A DNA stretch of 64,000 bases from Staphylococcus succinus (GCF_029024945.1 NZ_CP118976.1:2604001-2668000), one strand, 5' to 3'; shown: positions 54,361 through 63,190, counted from the first letter of the stretch. The notes: generated by a model not told the origin, from the sequence alone. Made by a program: numbers and translations.

Positions 54361-54906
54361 TTAACGGGATTTTAATTCATCAGCTGTCATCCATTTATGA
54401 TTTTTAACCAATTTACCATTGTCTGTAGATTTATAATCAACGATATAAACCGTTGTATGCTTAACATTATCTATTGTGGCTTTAGCACCTTTCATTCCAG
54501 GCATATGATCTGCTTTTAATTTTGCAGTGTCGCCTTTTTCAAATCCTTTTTGAGGCGCATCTGCTAATTCTTCATTAACAACCCATTTATGATTTTCAAC
54601 TTCTTTTTTACCATTAGTTGGTTTATAGCTGACAACATAAGCATGCGTTTTATATGCGCCCTTCACTGTTCCTTTGGCGTTTTTCATACCAGCCATATGT
54701 CCCATGGTAATCGTTACTTTATCACCTTTTTTAAATTCGCCGTCTTTTGTCTGTTTCATATTATCTGGCAACTGCTGTGTATCTTTATGTTGCATATGGT
54801 CTTCGTGTTGCTGATTGTTAGCATGTTCTTTACCTTCATGATTATTTGAACAAGCTGACAACATTAAACCTGATGCTATAATTATAAAGCTCACTTTTTT
54901 TATCAT
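54361..54906 (-). CDS. CopL/YdhK-like lipoprotein, probable copper binding
   Basis: This 181-residue lipoprotein has a lipobox with Cys19 (MLSAC), a His/Met-rich linker (HANNQQHEDHMQHK), and two repeats of the DUF1541 domain at about residues 55-115 and 118-180, each with KGDxxxxxxxHMxGMKxAxxT and NHKW. In S. aureus the DUF1541 lipoprotein CopL binds copper outside the membrane. A CsoR-like operator lies 50 bases upstream, and the start at 54904-54906 follows GGGGTG. No copper ATPase is next to it. Copper binding here is inferred from the family and the operator. Confidence 0.83.
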   Translation of the reverse strand: MIKKVSFIIIASGLMLSACSNNHEGKEHANNQQHEDHMQHKDTQQLPDNMKQTKDGEFKKGDKVTITMGHMAGMKNAKGTVKGAYKTHAYVVSYKPTNGKKEVENHKWVVNEELADAPQKGFEKGDTAKLKADHMPGMKGAKATIDNVKHTTVYIVDYKSTDNGKLVKNHKWMTADELKSR

Positions 54907-54955
54907 CACAAAACACCCCTTTATTTTATATCAAAATATTTAATATCATCATAAC

Positions 54956-54976
54956 ATATACCCTGTATGGGTATAT
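54956..54976. promoter_or_regulatory. CsoR-like operator
   Basis: ATATACCC and GGGTATAT form a perfect 8-bp inverted repeat around TGTAT. The TACCC-N5-GGGTA arrangement is the CsoR/CstR operator type. It lies just upstream of the copper-binding lipoprotein gene. Confidence 0.78.
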
Positions 54977-55038
54977 AGTGTTTTGAATATTTTCTATTTC
55001 AAATATCTGATTTATGATCTTCTATAAAAAATTATAAT

Positions 55039-55076
55039 AAAAGCCTCGTAACTGATTGGTAGTTACGAGGCTTTTA
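55039..55076. terminator. bidirectional terminator
   Basis: AAAAGCCTCGTAACT pairs with AGTTACGAGGCTTTT, downstream of the PhnA-type gene on the minus strand. Confidence 0.8.
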
Positions 55077-55094
55077 GCTATTACGAACAACTTA

Positions 55095-55448
55095 TTATTT
55101 ACTAGATTTCTTCACAAGCGATGACTTTAAGCCTACTTGTCCAATACCTGCAATTTTACAATCGATATCATGTCCATCTTCTGGCTCTACTAAGCGAATA
55201 CTTTTGACTTTTGTACCCTGCTTAATTACTGATGACGTGCCTTTAACTTTTAAATCTTTGATAACAGTGACCGCATCTCCATCATTGAGTTCTTGACCAT
55301 TAACATCTTTAATAATCTCTTCTTCTGTATTACTTTCATCTGCATTTGATGACCATTCATGGTTGCACATTGGGCAAACATATAAGTTGCCATCTTCGTA
55401 TGTATATTCTGATTCACATTTTGGGCAATTTGGTAAAGTTGCTTCCAT
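55095..55448 (-). CDS. PhnA-domain zinc-ribbon protein (YjdM-like)
   Basis: This 117-residue protein has an N-terminal zinc ribbon (Cys8, Cys11, Cys25, Cys28 in CPKC and CPMC) and a C-terminal SH3-like PhnA domain (DVNGQELNDGDAVTVIKDLKVKG). Despite the family name, it is not a phosphonate hydrolase by itself, and its function in Firmicutes is unknown. The start at 55446-55448 follows ATAGGAGG. It is monocistronic. Confidence 0.85.
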   Translation of the reverse strand: MEATLPNCPKCESEYTYEDGNLYVCPMCNHEWSSNADESNTEEEIIKDVNGQELNDGDAVTVIKDLKVKGTSSVIKQGTKVKSIRLVEPEDGHDIDCKIAGIGQVGLKSSLVKKSSK

Positions 55449-55666
55449 ATTTATACCTCCTATAATATAACTTTTCCTACATAACATAACACAATTCATG
55501 AATAAAGGTATGATTTAATTCTAAAAAATATGTGAACTTTATATGTTATGACGACGTCGCTTATTACCTGAGTCTATACAACTTTTTAATATAGTTATTG
55601 CTTACTACTTTGATTTAAAATATATTATCAAAGTTCTTTTATTCATAAGCAATATCATCAACTCAT

Positions 55667-55684
55667 ATGTCAACCGGTTGACAT
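55667..55684. promoter_or_regulatory. LacI-type operator (perfect palindrome)
   Basis: ATGTCAACCGGTTGACAT is a perfect 18-bp palindrome with the central CCGG typical of LacI-family operators. Its right half is the -35 box of the following promoter, so a bound repressor would block RNA polymerase. The likely ligand protein is encoded at 58614. Confidence 0.85.
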
Positions 55685-55706
55685 AAAAAGAAAAGTACTC
55701 TACAAT
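55678..55706 (+). promoter_or_regulatory. sigma-A promoter of the sucrose/fructan operon
   Basis: TTGACA (55678-55683) and TACAAT (55701-55706) are spaced by 17 bp. The -35 lies within the operator palindrome, and a cre site starts just downstream at 55711. Confidence 0.85.
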
Positions 55707-55710
55707 TCTA

Positions 55711-55725
55711 AGAAAGCGTTTTCAA
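55711..55725 (-). promoter_or_regulatory. cre site at the transcription start
   Basis: On the minus strand TTGAAAACGCTTTCT fully matches WTGNAANCGNWNNCW. Located at about +1, it would let CcpA block this promoter during growth on glucose. Confidence 0.75.
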
Positions 55726-55753
55726 TACATGTGTTGCGAAAGGAGAAAAGCAT

Positions 55754-57049
55754 TTGAATATTACTAAACATTTACAACCTTTTAAAAATGTCTCTTATGT
55801 ACAAAGTTCTTTAACTATGTTTTTATACTTTGCTTCTTGGTCCATATGGTGGTCTCTTTTTCAAATTTGGCTTGCTTCAAAAAGTAATGGATTAGGTTTG
55901 TCCGGTACTGAAATTGGAACCATTTATTCTGTAAATTCCTTTGTAACGATTATTTTTCTTTTTAGTTATGGTTTAATTCAAGACAAGTTGGTTATTAAAA
56001 GAACACTTATCATCTCTTGTGCTTCAATTTCTGTTTTAGTTGGACCTTTTTTCACTTTAGTATACAAAGATTTAATTCAAAATCATTTTTTTGTTGGTGT
56101 CATTGCAGGTTCAATTTTTTTATCAGCAGGTTTTCTTTCTGCTTCTGGTGTCTATGAAACAGTTGCTGAAAAATTAAGTCGTTTCTTTAATTTTAAATAT
56201 GGACAAGCCAGAGCATGGGGTTCTATTGGATTTGCATTATCCGCTTTGATTGCGGGTCACTTATTTGTGATCAATCCAGATTTTAATTTCTGGCTTGGTT
56301 CGCTATTAAGTCTATTTCTTTTATTAAATCTCATTTTATTAAAGTCTAAAAATGAAAAGAAAATGATAAAAACCTTACGTAATCATCCGGATGATGAATC
56401 TATACCCACTGCCAAAGACATGATTGAAACGCTTAAAATGAAGCATTTATGGGTCGTAATGTTATTTATCATGTTTACGGGCACCTTCTATGGTATTTAC
56501 GATGGGCAAATGTTTCCTGATTTTTATACCAAATTATTTGATAATCCAAAGACAGGCCAAACGATGTATGGAAATTTAAACTCATTGCAGGTATTTTGCG
56601 AGGCCATCATGATGGGTATTGTTCCTATTATTATGATGAAAATTGGGGTGAAGCCCACGTTAATGTTAGGCGTATCTGTTATGTTTTTACGCATTGGGTT
56701 AAGTGCTTCTACCGACAGTCCCATTTTAATGTCTTTAATTAAAATGATGCATGCTTTAGAAGTCCCCTTATTCATGTTACCAACCTTTAGATATCTGACT
56801 CTGCACTTTGATCCTAAATTATCTGCAACACTTTATCTTGTCGGCTTACAAATATCAGGTCAAATTGGTTCTGTTTTACTTTCAACACCATTAGGCATAC
56901 TCCGAGATAACATAGGATACAATTATACATTTATTCTCATTTCAATCATTGTCATGATAGCAGCCGTATTCGGTTTTATTTTATTGAAAAATGATGATGA
57001 AATGGTAGATGGTGATCCTTTCCTTAAAAATGCACAACTAACAAATTAA
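55754..57049 (+). CDS. MFS oligosaccharide:H+ symporter (LacY/CscB-like)
   Basis: This 431-residue permease has 12 membrane helices and belongs to the oligosaccharide:proton symporter branch. MFLYFASWSIWWSLFQIWL in TM1, ARAWGSIGFALSALIAGHLF and SPILMSLIKMMHALEVPLFMLPTFRYL show the LacY-like pattern. Placed in front of a GH32 enzyme, it probably imports sucrose or a short fructan without phosphorylation. The start is TTG (55754-55756) after AAAGGAG with 9 bases of spacing. Confidence 0.82.
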   Translation: MNITKHLQPFKNVSYVQSSLTMFLYFASWSIWWSLFQIWLASKSNGLGLSGTEIGTIYSVNSFVTIIFLFSYGLIQDKLVIKRTLIISCASISVLVGPFFTLVYKDLIQNHFFVGVIAGSIFLSAGFLSASGVYETVAEKLSRFFNFKYGQARAWGSIGFALSALIAGHLFVINPDFNFWLGSLLSLFLLLNLILLKSKNEKKMIKTLRNHPDDESIPTAKDMIETLKMKHLWVVMLFIMFTGTFYGIYDGQMFPDFYTKLFDNPKTGQTMYGNLNSLQVFCEAIMMGIVPIIMMKIGVKPTLMLGVSVMFLRIGLSASTDSPILMSLIKMMHALEVPLFMLPTFRYLTLHFDPKLSATLYLVGLQISGQIGSVLLSTPLGILRDNIGYNYTFILISIIVMIAAVFGFILLKNDDEMVDGDPFLKNAQLTN

Positions 57050-57079
57050 AATTAATTATAGAAAGTAGGCATATATTTT

Positions 57080-58510
57080 ATGAATCCAGTTCAGTTAAAA
57101 TCACACAAATATCGTTTAGGCTATCACGTTATGGCACCTTCAGGATGGATAAATGATCCAAATGGCTTTTGTTACTTCAAGGGATATTATCATATCTTTT
57201 ATCAATATTACCCTTATAGTGAAAAAGGCGGTAGCCCCATGCATTGGGGACATGCTCGCAGTAAAGATTTAGTGCATTGGGAAACCCTCCCTATTGCATT
57301 AACGCCAGGAGATCCCGAAGATACGGATGGTTGTTTCTCAGGGAGCGCAATTGTCAAAGATGATACACTTTACCTTATCTACACTGGTCATCATTTTAAT
57401 GATAGTAATCAGCCTGAAGATTTCTGGGAAAATCAAAATATGGCGTATAGCCAAGATGGCATACATTTTACTAAGTATGAGCACAATCCAATCATTGCCA
57501 CACCACCAGCAGATAATACTCAGCATTTCAGAGACCCTAAAGTGTGGCAATACGAAGATGGATTTTACATGATTTTAGGTAGCCAAGGTCATGACGGTTT
57601 AGGACGTGCCCTATTATATAAATCTTCTGATCTCAAAAAATGGGAATATCAAGGGGCTATTGATAAATCTAAACAAGTCTCTAAAGAAGGCTTCATGTGG
57701 GAATGTCCAGACCTTTTCGAATTAAAGCACAAGCATATTTTGCTCTTTTCTCCACAAGGTATTGAAGCTGAACATAAAAAATTTCTCAACTTATTCCAAA
57801 CAGGTTATTTTATAGGCCATTTAGATTATACGCAATCCACTTTCAATAGAGATAGCTCATTTATAGAATTAGATAATGGTCATGATTTTTATGCGGCACA
57901 AACTACCTTAACACCAGATGGTAGAACTGTTGTTATCGGTTGGATGGACATGTGGGAAAATGAAATAATCGAACAAGAAGATGGATGGGCAGGTGCTTTA
58001 ACTTTACCTAGAACGCTCAATTTAAAAAATAACAAAGTATTTATGAACCCTGTGGAAGAAGTTAAAAACCTTCGTACAGGAGAATGTCGCTCACTATCAT
58101 TAGATAATCGCCAAGTATTGTTATCTAATGATAGTGCACATGTTGAAGTAAATCTATCCTTGAAAACAAATAAATTCGAAAACGATACTATTAAATTGAC
58201 ACTAAACACTCAACAAGATGATACTATAATGTCACTCACTTACAATACACAAAGTCATTCATTTACGTTATTCCGCAAAGACCATGATGATTGTCGTTAT
58301 GCTGATATTGCAGCATCTCATGAAGTGAATTTACGTATTTTTATAGATAAGAGTTCCGTAGAAATTTTTATTAATGATGGTGAAAAATGCTTTACAGAAC
58401 GTTATTATTACCCGCATACGCCAATATTAAGTATTGAAAATACATCAAATCGTTCTTTATCAGGTCAAGCTCTCGTTTATAACCTTAAGGATGAAGCTAT
58501 ACAATTCTAG
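57080..58510 (+). CDS. GH32 beta-fructofuranosidase (sucrose/fructan hydrolase)
   Basis: This 476-residue glycoside hydrolase family 32 enzyme has the catalytic residues Asp26 in SGWINDPNG (nucleophile), Asp152 in FRDPKVW (transition-state stabiliser) and Glu208 in MWECPD (acid/base). There is no signal peptide, so it acts in the cytoplasm on sugar brought in by the preceding symporter. The lack of a PTS partner suggests free sucrose or fructo-oligosaccharide rather than sucrose 6-phosphate, although ScrB-type enzymes look similar. The ribosome binding site is weak (GAAAGTAGG). Confidence 0.9.
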   Translation: MNPVQLKSHKYRLGYHVMAPSGWINDPNGFCYFKGYYHIFYQYYPYSEKGGSPMHWGHARSKDLVHWETLPIALTPGDPEDTDGCFSGSAIVKDDTLYLIYTGHHFNDSNQPEDFWENQNMAYSQDGIHFTKYEHNPIIATPPADNTQHFRDPKVWQYEDGFYMILGSQGHDGLGRALLYKSSDLKKWEYQGAIDKSKQVSKEGFMWECPDLFELKHKHILLFSPQGIEAEHKKFLNLFQTGYFIGHLDYTQSTFNRDSSFIELDNGHDFYAAQTTLTPDGRTVVIGWMDMWENEIIEQEDGWAGALTLPRTLNLKNNKVFMNPVEEVKNLRTGECRSLSLDNRQVLLSNDSAHVEVNLSLKTNKFENDTIKLTLNTQQDDTIMSLTYNTQSHSFTLFRKDHDDCRYADIAASHEVNLRIFIDKSSVEIFINDGEKCFTERYYYPHTPILSIENTSNRSLSGQALVYNLKDEAIQF

Positions 58511-58513
58511 TTC

Positions 58514-58556
58514 AAAGGTCTGCATATGAATCATATGTGGGCCTTTGTTTCCTTTC
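58514..58556 (+). terminator. terminator after the GH32 gene
   Basis: An imperfect stem (CAAAGGTCTGCATATG against CATATGTGGGCCTTTG) with a T-rich tail lies between the hydrolase and the regulator. Confidence 0.65.
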
Positions 58557-58613
58557 ACTTTCTCAATATATTTATTAAACTAGAGATAATTAAGAATTAT
58601 TGAGGAGGTTTAT

Positions 58614-59591
58614 ATGAAACCTAAATTAGAAGATGTTGCTAAATTAGCCAATGTATCCAAGACTACGGTGTCGAGGGTTTTAAATAATCGTGGTTATCTC
58701 AGCCAAGCTACAATTGATAAAGTAAATTCGGCTATGAAGACTTTGAACTATAAACCCAATACGGTGGCACGACAGTTATATAAAAAACAAACACACATTA
58801 TCGGCTTACTCTTTCCCACTGTAGCAAATCCCTTTTTCGGTGAACTCGTCGAAGCATTAGAAATAAAGTTATATAACCAAGGCTATAAAGTTATTATTGG
58901 TAACTCTATGAATGATCCAGAAAAAGAAATGCATTACCTAGATCAATTATTATCGAATCAGATTGATGGCTTAATTGTTGGAACCCATAACCAAAATATT
59001 AAACAATACGAAAACGCTCAATTACCTATTGTCGCTATAGATCGTATTATGAATGAGGATATTCCAATTATCGAATCTGATAATTATAATGGCGGTAAAA
59101 TGGCTACAGAAAGATTAATTCAGCAAGGATTAACAAAAATATTGCATTTACATGGCCCAACCGATTTAGAAACACCAGCAAACAGAAGAAAATCAGCCTA
59201 TGTAGATACAATGAACGCTCATCACTTAGAACCGATGTGTTATGAAGTAGATTTTAGTTTGAATGATATTAATAAAAAAGAAACTTTTCGTCGAATTCTT
59301 AAAGAATATACTGAAATTGAAGGCATTTTTGTATCCAATGACATCGACGCTGCAATGATATTGCAACTCGCCTATGAATTCGGAAAAAAGGTGCCTGATA
59401 ACTTCAAAATTATTGGCTATGATGGTACACAAATGATGAGAAACATTCAACCTGACTTAACAACAATCATTCAACCTATTGATGATATGGCTACAACAGC
59501 ATTATCAGTTTTAACAAAACGCCTAATGAATGATCCTACGAAAAATGAATATGTGTTACCTGTTAAACTGTGGGAAGGTACAACAGGTTAA
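58614..59591 (+). CDS. LacI-family repressor of the sucrose/fructan genes
   Basis: This 325-residue LacI-type regulator has an N-terminal HTH (LEDVAKLANVSKTTVSRVLN at about 4-23) and hinge (KPNTVARQLYKKQTHIIGLLFP), followed by a periplasmic-binding-like sensor domain with IIGYDGTQMMRNI. Its likely target is the perfect palindrome at 55667-55684. It probably senses a fructosyl sugar. The ribosome binding site is TGAGGAGG. Confidence 0.88.
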   Translation: MKPKLEDVAKLANVSKTTVSRVLNNRGYLSQATIDKVNSAMKTLNYKPNTVARQLYKKQTHIIGLLFPTVANPFFGELVEALEIKLYNQGYKVIIGNSMNDPEKEMHYLDQLLSNQIDGLIVGTHNQNIKQYENAQLPIVAIDRIMNEDIPIIESDNYNGGKMATERLIQQGLTKILHLHGPTDLETPANRRKSAYVDTMNAHHLEPMCYEVDFSLNDINKKETFRRILKEYTEIEGIFVSNDIDAAMILQLAYEFGKKVPDNFKIIGYDGTQMMRNIQPDLTTIIQPIDDMATTALSVLTKRLMNDPTKNEYVLPVKLWEGTTG

Positions 59592-59606
59592 TATATTTCC
59601 AATCTA

Positions 59607-59655
59607 AAGAATCTCGAGAACTCTTGCTGTAGTTGTCGGGATTCTTTTTATTTTA
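59607..59655 (+). terminator. terminator after the LacI gene
   Basis: AAAGAATCTCGA pairs imperfectly with TCGGGATTCTTT around a loop and is followed by T-rich sequence. Confidence 0.7.
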
Positions 59656-59860
59656 TAATCATACCGAATATATATAATGATAGTGCTAATTCAAAAAAGG
59701 CCTTCAATACGTCCTCATTACAGTATTTGACAATAAAATTTTACGTTCATCAAATTTTGCGCACCGAGACATTCTACCACTTTTGGTTAGCAAAGCAAAC
59801 TATTTTTGCTTATGAAGGAAAATACAGTTTTTTGTCTTGAAAAATTATATAAAAGGAATA

Positions 59861-59912
59861 AGATATTTAAGTATGGCAAGATTTTAAAAGCTTTTAAAAT
59901 TCTTAAATATCT
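59861..59912. promoter_or_regulatory. nested palindrome upstream of the exporter
   Basis: The core ATTTTAAAAGCTTTTAAAAT (59881-59900) is a perfect 20-bp palindrome. Outer arms AGATATTTAAG (59861-59871) and CTTAAATATCT (59902-59912) are also complementary. It could be a double operator or an attenuator hairpin controlling the exporter at 59975. Confidence 0.55.
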
Positions 59913-59974
59913 AATTTAAAACAATTTAAAATAGTAAAGGATTTTAAAGATGCAAGCGTGGAGGATGAAAAAAA

Positions 59975-61360
59975 GTGCTTAAAGAAACAGATTTTAAAGG
60001 CAATGGAAGACTTCTTACAGGTATCGTTCTTGGTGTTATAACTTTCTGGTTATTCTCAAGCTCACTCGTCAATATCGTTCCAACATTAAAAGAAGAATTT
60101 GGCGCAAATGCCGGAATCATTAACGCCGCAGTCAGTATTACAGCGTTATTCTCTGGTATGTTTGTTGTAGGTGCAGGTAGTTTAGCTGATAAGTTTGGTT
60201 ACGTAAAAATGACTTATATTGGATTAGCATTAAATATTCTAGGGTCATTATTAATTATTATTTCATCTGCTGTCCCTTTATTCATAACAGGTCGCATTAT
60301 ACAAGGGTTTTCAGCAGCAATAGTTATGCCAGCGACACTCTCATTGGTCAAAGCTTATTATAATGGCAGACATCGCCAAGCAGCTTTAAGTTATTGGTCT
60401 ATTGGATCATGGGGTGGTGGCGGTATCGCCTCATTCTTCGGTGGTATTGTTTCAACAGCGATTGGATGGAAATGGATTTTTATCATATCAATCATTGTGT
60501 CCTTAATTTCTATCTTACTTATTAAAGGCACGCCCGAAGTACGTGCTCAATCTAAAGCAAATAAAAAATTCGACATTGCCGGATTAGTTATTTTCGTTAT
60601 ATTTGTATTTAGCATTAACCTTATTATTACTCAAAGTTCAGATTATGGTCTATTTTCTCCGTTAATATTAACAATGATAGCTATATTTATTGTTTCACTT
60701 ATTGTATTTATTATTGTTGAAAGAAGAATAAACAATCCATTAATTGATTTTAAAATCTTTAAAGATATGGGTTATACCGGTTCAACACTATCTAACTTTT
60801 TAATGAATGCCGTTGCAGGAACATTAATAGTCGGCAATACATTTGTTCAAGAATCACTAGGTTTTAATGCATTCCAATCAGGTGCGCTGACAATTACTTA
60901 CCTCGTTACAGTAATTGCTACGATTCGTATTGGAGAAAAAATATTACAGCATTTAGGTGCTAAAAAACCTATGGTTATAGGTAGTTTACTTAATATGATT
61001 GGTATTATTTTAATATCATTTACATTCTTACCTAATACACTATACGTGGTATTTTGTATCATCGGTTATTTCATTTATGGTCTAGGTTTAGGTTTCTATG
61101 CTACACCTTCTATGGATACAGCTATTGCAAATGCTTCAGAAGATCAAATAGGTATGGCCTCAGGTGTATACAAAATGTCTTCATCACTAGGTAATGCTTT
61201 TGGTGTCGCATTGTCCGGTACAATTTATGCTATTGGTAAAACAGCATTAAGTTTAGAAACTAGTGCAATGCTTGGCTTTGGGTTAAACGTATTATTAGCC
61301 CTATTATCGTTTATTATCGTTCTATTTGCTATTCCAAGAAAACAAGGTATCGAAAGTTAA
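59975..61360 (+). CDS. MFS drug-type exporter (DHA2 family, SdrM-like), second copy
   Basis: This 461-residue, about 14-helix exporter is a close relative of the one at 6356-7729, sharing MTYIGL..NILGSLLIIISS, GRIIQGFSAAIVMPATLSL and GMASGVYKMSSSLGNAFGVALSGT. Its start is GTG at 59975-59977, 10 bases after GGAGG. An upstream ATG at 59965 only opens a five-codon ORF ending inside this gene, so leader translation may affect its expression. The nested palindrome upstream suggests it is regulated. No drug can be assigned. Confidence 0.8.
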   Translation: MLKETDFKGNGRLLTGIVLGVITFWLFSSSLVNIVPTLKEEFGANAGIINAAVSITALFSGMFVVGAGSLADKFGYVKMTYIGLALNILGSLLIIISSAVPLFITGRIIQGFSAAIVMPATLSLVKAYYNGRHRQAALSYWSIGSWGGGGIASFFGGIVSTAIGWKWIFIISIIVSLISILLIKGTPEVRAQSKANKKFDIAGLVIFVIFVFSINLIITQSSDYGLFSPLILTMIAIFIVSLIVFIIVERRINNPLIDFKIFKDMGYTGSTLSNFLMNAVAGTLIVGNTFVQESLGFNAFQSGALTITYLVTVIATIRIGEKILQHLGAKKPMVIGSLLNMIGIILISFTFLPNTLYVVFCIIGYFIYGLGLGFYATPSMDTAIANASEDQIGMASGVYKMSSSLGNAFGVALSGTIYAIGKTALSLETSAMLGFGLNVLLALLSFIIVLFAIPRKQGIES

Positions 61361-61412
61361 CGCCTTTTTCTATTTATGAAGTTATTTTTATTTCAAATAA
61401 AAATTTACAACT

Positions 61413-61467
61413 AAAAACGCCTCCGTATAAATTTATTTAAATTTGAATTTATACGGAGGTGTTTTTC
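61413..61467. terminator. strong terminator after the exporter
   Basis: AAAAACGCCTCCGTATAAAT pairs with ATTTATACGGAGGTGTTTTT (one mismatch), flanked by a T run. Confidence 0.85.
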
Positions 61468-61554
61468 TATGAAAGATAATAAATTCCTATGGAAAAACAA
61501 TATAAATATAGCAAGTTGTTTTTAGTATGTTATAAAATATTATTCCAACATATA

Positions 61555-61583
61555 TTGACATCGCTTACAATTCACTCTATCTT
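61555..61583 (+). promoter_or_regulatory. glpT promoter with overlapping cre site
   Basis: TTGACA (61555-61560) and TATCTT (61578-61583) are spaced by 17 bp. Between them, TGACATCGCTTACAA (61556-61570) is on the minus strand TTGTAAGCGATGTCA, a full match to both cre consensus forms. Binding of CcpA would occlude RNA polymerase. Confidence 0.8.
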
Positions 61584-61638
61584 AATATTAAGTTAATTAT
61601 TTTTTAAATTAAAATTAATAAAGGAGGGAATTAGCTTT

Positions 61639-62994
61639 ATGTTCAACTTTTTAAAACCTGCGAAGCATATCAAATCGCTTCCATCAGAAAAAGTAGATGA
61701 TACATACAAACGTTTAAGGTTACAAGTGTTCCTTGGTATTTTCTTAGGCTATGCTGGTTATTATTTATTACGTAAAAACTTCTCATTAGCGATGCCCTAC
61801 TTAATTGACGAAGGTTTTAGTAAAACTGGTTTAGGTGTCGCTTTATCTGCTATATCGATTGCCTATGGTATCAGTAAGTTTGTAATGGGAACAGTAAGTG
61901 ACCGGAGTAACGCCCGTATATTTTTAACATTAGGCTTAATTTTAACGGCTATCGTTAATTTATTATTAGGTTTTATTCCTGTACTTACATCGAGCATTTT
62001 CATTATGTTTGTGATGATGTTTTTAAATGGATGGTTTCAAGGTATGGGATGGCCTCCTTCTGGACGTGTCCTCGTACATTGGTATAGTGTGAGCGAACGT
62101 GGTAGTAAGACTGCAATTTGGAATGTAGCACACAATGTAGGCGGCGGTTTAATGGCACCACTAGCGCTCGTTGGTGTAACGCTAATTAGCACTTGGTCTT
62201 TTGGTTATTTAAAAGGATTTGAAGGTACTTTTATTCTTCCAGCCATTGTGGCAATAATTATTGCACTAATTTCCTATAGTTTGATTAGAGACACACCTCA
62301 ATCAGAGGGTTTACCTCCAATTGAAGCATATAAAGATGATTATGATACAAATTCAAAACATACCATTGAAACTGAATTGACTACAAAAGAAATTCTTTTT
62401 AAGTATGTGTTAAATAATAAATGGGTATGGGCCATTGCGATTGCCAATATATTTGTATATTTTGTACGTTATGGCGTTCTAGACTGGGCTCCTACCTATT
62501 TAAGTGAAGAAAAGGACTTTAATTTAAAAGCATCAGGTTGGGCTTACTTCCTATATGAATGGGCAGGTATACCTGGTACATTATTGTGCGGTTACATTTC
62601 TGATAAAGTATTTAAAGGTCGTCGAGGCCCTGCCGGCTTTATATTTATGCTCGGTGTTACAATTGCGGTTATCGTTTATTGGTTAAATCCAGCTGGTAAT
62701 CCATTAATTGATAACATTGCGCTCATTTCCATCGGGTTTTTAATTTATGGACCAGTCATGTTAATTGGCTTACAAGCCTTAGATTATGTTCCGAAAAAAG
62801 CAGCTGGAACTGCAGCTGGCTTAACAGGTTTATTTGGTTATTTAGGAGGCGCAGTAATGGCTAATATCATTATGGGACTCTTAGTGGATCATTTAGGTTG
62901 GGATGCTGGTTTCTTACTCCTTACAATTATTAGTATATTAGCAATGTTAAGTTTCACATTAACGTGGCACAAACGTGGACAATCAAGTATTTAA
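61639..62994 (+). CDS. glpT: glycerol-3-phosphate:phosphate antiporter
   Basis: This 451-residue MFS organophosphate antiporter of the GlpT/UhpT group starts MFNFLKPAKHIKSLPSEKVD.Y like staphylococcal GlpT. GYAGYYLLRKNFSLAMPYL (substrate-binding Arg) and FLNGWFQGMGWPPSGRVLVHWYS are signatures of this family. It exchanges glycerol 3-phosphate for inorganic phosphate and is also a route for fosfomycin entry. The ribosome binding site is AAAGGAGGG with 10 bases of spacing. UhpT is the main alternative, but the N-terminus favours GlpT. Confidence 0.87.
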   Translation: MFNFLKPAKHIKSLPSEKVDDTYKRLRLQVFLGIFLGYAGYYLLRKNFSLAMPYLIDEGFSKTGLGVALSAISIAYGISKFVMGTVSDRSNARIFLTLGLILTAIVNLLLGFIPVLTSSIFIMFVMMFLNGWFQGMGWPPSGRVLVHWYSVSERGSKTAIWNVAHNVGGGLMAPLALVGVTLISTWSFGYLKGFEGTFILPAIVAIIIALISYSLIRDTPQSEGLPPIEAYKDDYDTNSKHTIETELTTKEILFKYVLNNKWVWAIAIANIFVYFVRYGVLDWAPTYLSEEKDFNLKASGWAYFLYEWAGIPGTLLCGYISDKVFKGRRGPAGFIFMLGVTIAVIVYWLNPAGNPLIDNIALISIGFLIYGPVMLIGLQALDYVPKKAAGTAAGLTGLFGYLGGAVMANIIMGLLVDHLGWDAGFLLLTIISILAMLSFTLTWHKRGQSSI

Positions 62995-63081
62995 AGAATA
63001 GCAATGGTTAAAAGCTCTATATTTTTATTCTTGGCACAATTGTTGAATATCTGATTGTACCAATCATAGCATTTATATAAG

Positions 63082-63118
63082 ATAACCCCCTCACTTCAAA
63101 CGATTGTGAGGGGGTTAT
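63082..63118. terminator. hairpin terminator
   Basis: ATAACCCCCTCAC pairs with GTGAGGGGGTTAT around an 11-base loop, after glpT and close to the 3' end of the phnX remnant on the other strand. Confidence 0.75.
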
Positions 63119-63190
63119 ACTATACACTTCTGTAAGCCTATTATTTTTATAAGATTCAAAGTGCAAATAATATTCACACAGCATACCACA

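Larger units (their letters stand above)
59592..59974. other. intergenic region with nested palindromes
   Basis: This contains the terminator after the LacI gene, about 200 bases with nothing recognised, and a long nested palindrome (59861-59912) before the exporter. A five-codon ATG ORF at 59965-59982 (Met-Lys-Lys-Ser-Ala) overlaps the GTG start of the exporter. Confidence 0.5.

Noticed and set aside
57338..57572. Short ORFs on both strands inside the GH32 gene
   Set aside because: Shadows of a gene with all three catalytic motifs intact.
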